From Chloroflexota bacterium (GTDB taxonomy: Bacteria; Chloroflexota; Anaerolineae; B4-G1): a stretch of DNA of 5,550 nucleotides. Positions within the stretch are counted from its first letter, which is position 1. Each line of letters starts with the position of its first letter. This document shows, piece after piece, positions 1 to 4,559 of this stretch. A model generated the notes under the pieces. That model was not told the origin of the DNA. It did no database searches and was given only the letters and a program-made list of their open reading frames with translations. A program made the translations under genes and the position numbers. Location: the NCBI GenBank assembly GCA_011046405.1, contig DSAR01000443.1, positions 1-5,550 on the forward strand, in the 5' to 3' direction.

Positions 1-1
1 C

Positions 2-28
2 TACAAGATGCTCGAGCCGATGGAATAG
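2..28 (+). CDS. C-terminal end of an upstream gene (partial), possibly the solute-binding protein of the transporter
   Basis: Reading from base 2, the frame gives YKMLEPME followed by a TAG stop at 26-28. The gene enters from outside the window, so only about eight residues are visible and no domain can be recognised. Its position directly before livH on the same strand, 68 bases from the livH start, is where livJ/livK-type periplasmic binding proteins usually lie in this operon type. That context is the only reason for the tentative identity. Another frame is also open across this edge, so even the existence of the gene is inference. Confidence 0.4.
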   Translation, partial: YKMLEPME

Positions 29-39
29 CAAGGTGTATT

Positions 40-78
40 TATCTGGGAGGAGATGTTGTTTTGATCTCCTCCCAGATA
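40..78 (+). promoter_or_regulatory. Perfect 15-bp stem-loop in the leader before livH
   Basis: Bases 40-54 (TATCTGGGAGGAGAT) are the exact reverse complement of 64-78, with a 9-base loop (GTTGTTTTG). A further AGGT/ACCT pairing (31-34 with 78-81) competes at the base of the stem. There is no T-run after the stem on either strand, so it does not look like an intrinsic terminator. It lies between the probable upstream stop (28) and the livH ribosome site (86-90). Likely roles, by inference, are protection of the upstream mRNA 3' end, as seen between abundant binding-protein genes and their permease genes, or control of livH translation. The 5' arm resembles a Shine-Dalgarno sequence and the 3' arm resembles an anti-Shine-Dalgarno. 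Confidence 0.75.
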
Positions 79-85
79 CCTCAAT

Positions 86-90
86 GGGAG
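86..90 (+). promoter_or_regulatory. Ribosome binding site of livH
   Basis: GGGAG lies 6 bases before the ATG at 97 and supports that start. The stretch TGGGAG (85-90) is complementary to CTCCCA (69-74) in the 3' arm of the upstream hairpin, so this site could be hidden if the main hairpin does not form. Confidence 0.7.
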
Positions 91-96
91 ATTTAA

Positions 97-975
97 ATGA
101 ACACGATATTGCAACAGGTGATCAATGGCGTCTCCATCGGCAGCGTGTACGCACTGATCGCCGTGGGCTATTCGTTGGTCTACAGCGTTTTGAAATTCTC
201 GAACTTTGCTCACGCCGGTGTGCTGATGGTGGGGTCATACTTGGGCTTTTTCGCGTTGACGTTGTTGAACGTGCCATTTTGGGTGGCCTTGTTCCTGGCG
301 ATCGTCGGGGCCGGGATACTGGGTATTGTCAACGAGCGTCTCGCCTACCGACCGATTCGTATCCGGGATGCCCCGTTATTGTACTTGATGATCTCTTCAT
401 TGGGGGCTTCTATCTTTCTGGAGAACTTCATCATCGTGACCATTGGCCCTACCTTTCGCACTTACCCGGACGTTTTCCCTATCGCGCCCTTCAGGGTCGG
501 GGATTTGAGCATTGGGCGTTTGGACATCATCATTTTCGTAATCGCGGCTATTTCGATGGCCTTATTGACCTGGATTATCTATGGCACCCAGATGGGCAAT
601 GCGATTCGGGCCACGTCATACAACATGCGGGTCGCCAGCCTGATGGGCATCAATCCCGATCTGGTCGTGGCGATCGTTTTCTTTTTGGCCGGCGCGTCGG
701 GCGGATTGGGCGGGGTGTTGTTCGGCATCAAATACACCGTCTGGCCCGGTATGGGCATCCTGACGCTCAAGGCTTTCATCGCCGCCGTGGTGGGCGGGCT
801 GGGCAGCTTGCCCGGCGCGGTGTTGGGGGCCATGGTGCTCGGCGTGACCGAGACGTTCGCCGCCGCTTTCGTCTCCTCCGCGTTCCGCGACCTGTTTTCA
901 TACGCGTTGATGATTATCATCATCCTCGTCAGGCCTGGTGGACTGATGGGCACAGTGACTGGAGACAAGGCATAG
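97..975 (+). CDS. livH: LivH-type branched-chain/hydrophobic amino-acid ABC transporter permease
   Basis: This is one of the two inner-membrane channel subunits of a HAAT-family importer. The 292-residue length matches the usual 290-310 of LivH. The N-terminus has the family signature INGVSIGSVYALIAVGYSLV (about residues 9-28), followed by NFAHAG (36-41). Hydrophobic spans fall near 9-31, 38-58, 62-80, 93-112, 142-161, 189-210, 222-250 and 266-278. The cytoplasmic loop that contacts the ATPases is GNAIRATSYNMRVASLMGIN (167-186). The late signature AFIAAVVGGLGSLPGAVLGA (226-245) and the terminal RPGGLMG (279-285) are intact. The ATG start is supported by GGGAG 6 bases upstream and by the N-terminal match to the family. 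livM follows 10 bases after the stop. Family assignment is firm. The transported substrate cannot be read from the sequence; HAAT systems carry Leu/Ile/Val, proline, amides or urea. Confidence 0.95.
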   Translation: MNTILQQVINGVSIGSVYALIAVGYSLVYSVLKFSNFAHAGVLMVGSYLGFFALTLLNVPFWVALFLAIVGAGILGIVNERLAYRPIRIRDAPLLYLMISSLGASIFLENFIIVTIGPTFRTYPDVFPIAPFRVGDLSIGRLDIIIFVIAAISMALLTWIIYGTQMGNAIRATSYNMRVASLMGINPDLVVAIVFFLAGASGGLGGVLFGIKYTVWPGMGILTLKAFIAAVVGGLGSLPGAVLGAMVLGVTETFAAAFVSSAFRDLFSYALMIIIILVRPGGLMGTVTGDKA

Positions 976-980
976 GAGGT
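974..980 (+). promoter_or_regulatory. Strong ribosome binding site deciding the GTG start of livM
   Basis: AGGAGGT, a near-perfect match to the anti-Shine-Dalgarno, overlaps the livH TAG stop (973-975) and lies 5 bases before GTG at 986. It supports the non-ATG start. Confidence 0.85.
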
Positions 981-985
981 ATAAC

Positions 986-1846
986 GTGTCACAGTATTAC
1001 GTTGGTATTCTCATCTTGATTTGCATTAATCTCCTGGCTGTGCTGGGGTTATCGTTGATGACGGGATTCACCGGGCTCTTCAACTTTGGGCAAGCTGGAT
1101 TCCTGTCCGTCGGCGCCTACACGGCGGCCATCCTCACGACGCAATACGAGGTGCCTTTTATACCTGCCTTGTTCGCCGGGATGATCGTTTCCGTTATCGC
1201 CAGTTTTTTCATCGGTTACCCGACCTTGCGACTCAAAGGAGACTATTTCGCGATTGCGACCCTTGGTTTCTCGGAAGTCGTTCGGTTGCTGGTGGAGAAT
1301 CTGGAAAAGATCACCGGCGGTTCCCGCGGCATCCCCCGCATTCAAACCTACACTTCGCTGCCCTTTGCCCTCGGTGCGAGCGCCATCGCTTTATGGCTGG
1401 TGGCGAATTACGTGCGTTCTCGCCATGGGCGCAGTTGCGTGGCCATCCGCGAGGACGAGTTAGCCGCTGAGAGCATCGGCATCGACTCCTTCCGCTACAA
1501 GCAGATTGTCTTTGCCATCAATGCGGCGTTGGCCGGGTTGTCCGGCGGGCTGTTGGCTCACTACGTCGGCTTCATTCAGCCTTCAATGTTCAGCATTATC
1601 AAATCGACCGAGTTGATCGTGATGGTCATCTTCGGCGGCATGCATAGCCTGACGGGAGCGGATTTTTCGGCTATCGTGCTCACCTCGTTGCCGGAATTGC
1701 TCCGCACCGCTCAGGCCTGGCGCCTGGTCGCCTACGGCGTTTTGGTGGTGTTGATCATGGTCGCGCGCCCCGAGGGATTGATGGGATCGTGGGAATTGAC
1801 GCCGGCTAACGTCAAGGCTCTGTTCACTAAGAAGCGGGAGGAGTAG
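986..1846 (+). CDS. livM: LivM-type branched-chain/hydrophobic amino-acid ABC transporter permease
   Basis: This is the second inner-membrane channel subunit, partner of LivH. It has 286 residues, in the range of the short LivM type and lacking the long N-terminal extension of the enterobacterial protein. Family motifs are LGLSLMTGFTGLFNFGQAGF (20-39), LRLKGDYFAIATLGFSE (81-97), ITGGSRGIP (109-117), the ATPase-contact loop GRSCVAIREDELAAESIGID (148-167) and the terminal RPEGLMG (261-267). The start is GTG, chosen because a very strong AGGAGGT sits 5 bases upstream and the product begins where the first membrane span should. An oddity is the late signature, usually of the form GGxGSLxGxxxGA, which reads GGMHSLTGADFSA (217-229). 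It has His for the second Gly and an acidic D226 within or next to a membrane segment; the paired LivH keeps the normal motif. livG starts 5 bases after the stop. Confidence 0.94.
   Translation: MSQYYVGILILICINLLAVLGLSLMTGFTGLFNFGQAGFLSVGAYTAAILTTQYEVPFIPALFAGMIVSVIASFFIGYPTLRLKGDYFAIATLGFSEVVRLLVENLEKITGGSRGIPRIQTYTSLPFALGASAIALWLVANYVRSRHGRSCVAIREDELAAESIGIDSFRYKQIVFAINAALAGLSGGLLAHYVGFIQPSMFSIIKSTELIVMVIFGGMHSLTGADFSAIVLTSLPELLRTAQAWRLVAYGVLVVLIMVARPEGLMGSWELTPANVKALFTKKREE
1837..1843 (+). promoter_or_regulatory. Ribosome binding site of livG inside the end of livM
   Basis: GGAGGAG overlaps the last Arg-Glu-Glu codons of livM, with 8 bases to the livG ATG at 1852. Confidence 0.75.
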
Positions 1847-1851
1847 ACGTC

Positions 1852-2619
1852 ATGCCTTTGCTAGAAATCAAAAATCTCACCAAGGATTTTGGTGGTGTGC
1901 GGGCAGTGAATGATTTCTCCCATCAGTTGGAAAAGGGCGGCCTCTACGCCATCATCGGGCCGAACGGCGCCGGAAAAACCACGATATTCAATCTGATCAC
2001 CGGCATCTACAAACCCACGCAGGGACAGATATTCTTCGAGGAGGACGAGATCACCGGTCGTATCACGCACCAGATCGCTCAGAAGGGCATTGCCCGCACC
2101 TTTCAAAACATCCGTCTTTTTTCCGATTTCAGCGTGCGGGATAATGTGCGCACCGCTTGCCATCGTTACGCCAGCTATTCCATCTGGGAAGGACTGGTGC
2201 CCACGCCGCGCCGTAGGCGGGAGGAGAAGGATTTGGCCGAGCGCACCTCGCGCCTGCTGGAATTGGTCAATCTCACCAAGCGGGCCGACGAACTATCGAA
2301 GAACTTACCCTATGGGCACCAACGGCGATTGGAGATCGCGCGCGCGTTGGCCCAGGAGCCCAAGCTCCTGCTGCTGGATGAACCGGCGGCCGGTATGAAC
2401 CCGGACGAGACGGTCGATTTGATGGCCTTCATCAAGCAAATACACAAGACCTTTGATTTGACGATCCTGTTGATTGAGCATCACATGGAGGTCGTCATGG
2501 GTTTGGCCGATGACATTGTGGTCATCGACTTTGGCCGCACCATCGCCCAGGGCACACCGGATGAAGTCCAGTCCAACCCCACAGTGATTGAAGCCTACTT
2601 GGGAACGGAGGAGGTTTAA
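1852..2619 (+). CDS. livG: LivG-type ATP-binding subunit of the amino-acid ABC transporter
   Basis: This cytoplasmic ATPase energises the LivH/LivM channel and works as a heterodimer with LivF. The 255 residues match the family length. Visible motifs are Walker A GPNGAGKT (36-43), Q-loop Gln85 in RTFQNIRLF, the LivG-type signature LPYGHQRRLEIARAL (152-166, replacing the canonical LSGGQ), Walker B LLLLDEP (172-178, with D176 and catalytic E177), the AAGMNP segment (179-184) and switch His210 in IEHHM. The region RTFQNIRLFSDFSVRDNV is typical of LivG rather than LivF. The ABC_tran domain fills about residues 4-230, followed by the short LivG tail that ends in AYLGTEEV. All catalytic residues are present, so the subunit should be active. 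livF starts 2 bases after the stop. Confidence 0.96.
   Translation: MPLLEIKNLTKDFGGVRAVNDFSHQLEKGGLYAIIGPNGAGKTTIFNLITGIYKPTQGQIFFEEDEITGRITHQIAQKGIARTFQNIRLFSDFSVRDNVRTACHRYASYSIWEGLVPTPRRRREEKDLAERTSRLLELVNLTKRADELSKNLPYGHQRRLEIARALAQEPKLLLLDEPAAGMNPDETVDLMAFIKQIHKTFDLTILLIEHHMEVVMGLADDIVVIDFGRTIAQGTPDEVQSNPTVIEAYLGTEEV
2607..2615 (+). promoter_or_regulatory. Ribosome binding site of livF inside the end of livG
   Basis: GGAGGAGGT encodes the final Thr-Glu-Glu-Val codons of livG and lies 6 bases before the livF ATG at 2622. The coding tail doubles as a near-ideal ribosome site. Confidence 0.8.
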
Positions 2620-2621
2620 AC

Positions 2622-3353
2622 ATGGCGTTGCTAGAGGTCAAGGATATCTCCGTCGCTTATGGCGGTATTCAGGCGTTGCAGGGTATCTCGCTCCACGTGG
2701 ATAAGGGCGAGGTCGTCACGATCATCGGCGCCAATGGGGCCGGCAAGTCATCCCTGTTGAATGCTATTTCGTCGATGGTGCCCTACCACAAAGGCGAAAT
2801 CACCTATCAAGGGGAAAAGCTGTCCGATAAGCCGTACAAGGTCGTCGCGCAGGGCATCGTCCAGGTGCCCGAGGGCCGGCAAGTGTTCGCCAATCTCAAC
2901 GTGGAGGAAAATCTGCGTATCGGCGCTTACCTGCGCAAGGACAAAGCGGCTATTGAAGAAGATTTGGAGGACGTTTACACGCGATTTCCGCGTCTCAGGG
3001 AACGGAAGCAGCAATTGGCCGGCAGCCTGAGCGGTGGCGAGCAGCAGATGTTGGTCATAGGCCGGGGCCTGATGGCGCGACCGGGTGTGCTATTGCTCGA
3101 TGAACCGTCGTTGGGTCTGGCCCCTCTCCTGGTCGTGGAGATTTTCAGCATCATCAACGACATCAATCAAGAGGGGACCACGCTGCTCTTGGTCGAGCAG
3201 AACGCCAGGAAAGCGCTGGCTGTGGCCGACCGGGCCTATGTTCTGGAAACGGGTAAGATCATCCGCGAGGGCAGCGGCATGGATTTGCTGTCCGACCCCT
3301 CCGTCCAGGAGGCCTACCTGGGAACAAAGCGTAGCGAATACGAAAGTGAATGA
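2622..3353 (+). CDS. livF: LivF-type ATP-binding subunit of the amino-acid ABC transporter
   Basis: This is the second cytoplasmic ATPase of the importer, at 243 residues (family about 235-240). Motifs are Walker A GANGAGKS (36-43), the LivF hallmark VPEGRQVF (82-89), the canonical signature LSGGEQQ (136-142), Walker B VLLLDEPS (156-163) followed by LGLAP (164-168), and VEQN (191-194). In VEQN the switch histidine is replaced by Gln193, and in VPEGR a Glu takes the Q-loop position; both are normal for LivF. The heterodimer therefore uses LivG for the classical Q-loop and His. The protein ends with a short hydrophilic tail after AYLGTKR. The ATG start has an excellent ribosome site. The stop TGA overlaps the next start as ATGA, which suggests translational coupling to the racemase-family gene. 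Confidence 0.96.
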   Translation: MALLEVKDISVAYGGIQALQGISLHVDKGEVVTIIGANGAGKSSLLNAISSMVPYHKGEITYQGEKLSDKPYKVVAQGIVQVPEGRQVFANLNVEENLRIGAYLRKDKAAIEEDLEDVYTRFPRLRERKQQLAGSLSGGEQQMLVIGRGLMARPGVLLLDEPSLGLAPLLVVEIFSIINDINQEGTTLLLVEQNARKALAVADRAYVLETGKIIREGSGMDLLSDPSVQEAYLGTKRSEYESE

Positions 3354-4387
3354 CGATGGAAGCGTACATCCAGCGCCTTTTACAACAATATCCCGACCGG
3401 GTGTTGACCATTGATTCCCACACCGCCGGCGAACCGACCCGCTTGATCGTCGGCGGGCTCCCACCCATCCCCGGCGAGACAGTCGCCGAAAAGCGGAAGC
3501 ACTTTATGCGGGATTGGGATCATGTGCGGATGCAACTGACCTGTGAACCGCGTGGTCATCGGGATATGCTCGCTGCCCTGCTCACCGAGCCGACGAGCGC
3601 GGGCGCCGATTTCGGCCTGATCTACATGGACGCCCGGCGCTATCCCTACCTGTGCGGTCACGCCACCATCGGCGCGGTGACGACCCTCATCAAGGCTGGC
3701 ATAGTCGAAGCGGTCGAACCCCAGACGACCGTGATCGTCGATACCCCCTCCGGCCCGGCCGAGGCCATCGCCCACTTGCGGGACGGGCTGCTCGATTCTG
3801 TGACCATCCAACTGGCCCCCTCCTTCGTCTATGGCGAAAACCTGGACCTGGACGCGCCGGGGCTGGGACGTATCCAGGTGGACACCGTCTGCGTAGGCGG
3901 TTTCTTTGCCATGGTCTCGGCTGAACAGATTGGCTTGGCGCTGGACGTGGATAACGCCGGCCGCTTGATCGAATTGGGGATGTCCATCATCGAGGCGGCT
4001 AACGAGCAACTGACGGTGCGCCATCCCACCCGCCCCGAGGTGCGCACGGTGGACGTGACCGAGTTCTACGACCTTTCCGCTCATCAGGCGGGGCGCGGAG
4101 TGAGCGCCGTGGTCTACGGCGAATCACACATCGACCGCTCTCCCTGCGGCACCGGCACGTCGGCCAAGATGGCGTTGCTCCATCACCAGGGGCGGCTGGC
4201 GCTCAATCACCCGTTCGTCAATGCCGGTATCCTGGGCACGACCTTCGAGGGGCGGCTGGTCGCCGAGACCAGGGTGGGGGACTTGCCGGCCGTGATCCCA
4301 GAGGTTCGCGGCAGTGCGCACGTCACCGGCGTGCATCAATTTGTGCTCGATTCCCGCGATCCGTTTCCGCACGGGTTCCTTCTCTGA
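3350..4387 (+). CDS. Proline racemase / 4-hydroxyproline 2-epimerase family enzyme (Cys-Cys type)
   Basis: This is a cofactor-independent amino-acid racemase or epimerase, expected in the cytoplasm, that inverts the alpha-carbon with two cysteines acting as acid and base. Its 345 residues are close to the family length of about 310-350. The N-terminal family motif is IDSHTAGEPTRLIVGGLP (21-38). The first catalytic cysteine is C102 in LCGHATIG (with H104) and the second is C266 in DRSPCGTGTSA (262-272). Both being Cys fits proline racemase or 4-hydroxyproline epimerase. The trans-3-hydroxyproline dehydratase branch typically has Thr at the second position, so it is less likely. The ATG at 3350 overlaps the livF stop; a second ATG at 3356 is an alternative, and no strong ribosome site precedes either, as expected for coupled translation. 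Placement right after livF suggests it acts on the imported amino acid. The exact substrate (proline, hydroxyproline or other) is not shown by the sequence. Confidence 0.9.
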   Translation: MTMEAYIQRLLQQYPDRVLTIDSHTAGEPTRLIVGGLPPIPGETVAEKRKHFMRDWDHVRMQLTCEPRGHRDMLAALLTEPTSAGADFGLIYMDARRYPYLCGHATIGAVTTLIKAGIVEAVEPQTTVIVDTPSGPAEAIAHLRDGLLDSVTIQLAPSFVYGENLDLDAPGLGRIQVDTVCVGGFFAMVSAEQIGLALDVDNAGRLIELGMSIIEAANEQLTVRHPTRPEVRTVDVTEFYDLSAHQAGRGVSAVVYGESHIDRSPCGTGTSAKMALLHHQGRLALNHPFVNAGILGTTFEGRLVAETRVGDLPAVIPEVRGSAHVTGVHQFVLDSRDPFPHGFLL

Positions 4388-4394
4388 GTTCTTT

Positions 4395-4402
4395 TCTAAA
4401 AC
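4395..4402 (+). repeat. Left target-site duplication
   Basis: TCTAAAAC directly abuts the left terminal repeat and is identical to 4535-4542. Confidence 0.75.
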
Positions 4403-4414
4403 GTAACTACTCAG
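4403..4414 (+). repeat. Left terminal inverted repeat of the miniature element
   Basis: GTAACTACTCAG, an exact reverse complement of 4523-4534. Confidence 0.85.
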
Positions 4415-4441
4415 CCTGTTGCCCGTTTGCAGCGGATGGGC

Positions 4442-4496
4442 GGGGGTTTGGGGTGTGTGGCGGTCGCTTCGCGACCGCCACACACCCCAAACCCCC
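4442..4496. repeat. Perfect 26-bp palindromic stem with TTC loop inside the miniature element
   Basis: Bases 4442-4467 are the exact reverse complement of 4471-4496, with loop TTC at 4468-4470. The core is GGTCGC-TTC-GCGACC, and the outer stem carries G-runs (GGGGG, then TTT, then GGGG) on the 5' side and C-runs on the 3' side. In RNA it would be a very stable hairpin; in DNA it could extrude as a cruciform. No T-tract follows on either strand, so it is not a classical intrinsic terminator, although it could still slow polymerase, block 3' exonucleases or lower read-through into the amidohydrolase gene. Confidence 0.9.
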
Positions 4497-4522
4497 ATTC
4501 TCCGGCACAACAAAGGGCTGGT

Positions 4523-4534
4523 CTGAGTAGTTAC
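4523..4534 (-). repeat. Right terminal inverted repeat of the miniature element
   Basis: CTGAGTAGTTAC, an exact reverse complement of 4403-4414. Confidence 0.85.
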
Positions 4535-4542
4535 TCTAAAAC
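4535..4542 (+). repeat. Right target-site duplication
   Basis: TCTAAAAC directly abuts the right terminal repeat. It is immediately followed by the amidohydrolase ribosome site at 4543. Confidence 0.75.
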
Positions 4543-4547
4543 GAGGT
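4543..4547 (+). promoter_or_regulatory. Ribosome binding site of the amidohydrolase gene
   Basis: GAGGT lies 12 bases before the ATG at 4560. The spacing is longer than for the liv genes. It sits one base outside the 8-bp target duplication, so the insertion left it intact. Confidence 0.55.
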
Positions 4548-4559
4548 ATATCAATCACC

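Larger units (their letters stand above)
4403..4534. mobile_element. 132-bp miniature inverted-repeat transposable element (MITE), possibly moved by an IS66-family transposase
   Basis: The ends are perfect 12-bp inverted repeats, GTAACTACTCAG and CTGAGTAGTTAC. The element is flanked by an 8-bp direct repeat, TCTAAAAC, at 4395-4402 and 4535-4542; the next base is G on both sides, so 9 bp is possible. Inside lies a perfect 26-bp stem with a 3-base loop (4442-4496), and short complementary stretches CGGA/TCCG (4433-4436 with 4501-4504) keep the two halves in register. There is no credible coding capacity. Terminal GTAA and 8-bp duplications are features known for IS66-family elements, so a transposase of that family acting in trans is the best guess. 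This is inference, because no full-length relative is in the window. It fills most of the gap between the racemase and amidohydrolase genes. Confidence 0.75.

Noticed and set aside
56..64. Tiny leader peptide (TTG TTT TGA) after the GGGAGGAG in the hairpin arm
   Set aside because: Two codons with poor ribosome-site spacing cannot be supported as a gene.
40..80. Intrinsic terminator of the upstream gene
   Set aside because: The perfect hairpin is followed by CCTCAATGGG with no T-run, and the livH ribosome site begins only 8 bases later. An intercistronic stabiliser or translational control element fits better.
33..1019. Long + strand open frame (328 codons from a GTG) overlapping livH almost entirely
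   Set aside because: The product is rich in Arg, Gly and His with no recognisable domain, and it is a frame shadow of livH, which carries all family motifs.
3380..4084. Minus-strand open frame of 234 codons inside the racemase-family gene
   Set aside because: It lies antisense to a well-supported enzyme with catalytic motifs, has low-complexity composition, and lacks a ribosome site or recognisable domain.
4438..4460. Canonical four-run G-quadruplex
   Set aside because: Only three runs of three or more Gs are present before the final GG, so a standard motif is not met and the hairpin is far more stable.
4442..4500. Rho-independent terminator after the racemase gene
   Set aside because: The stem is strong, but it is followed by ATTCTCCGGC on the + strand and by CCCATCCGCT on the other, with no T-tract. 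Terminal repeats and target duplication explain it better as part of a mobile element.
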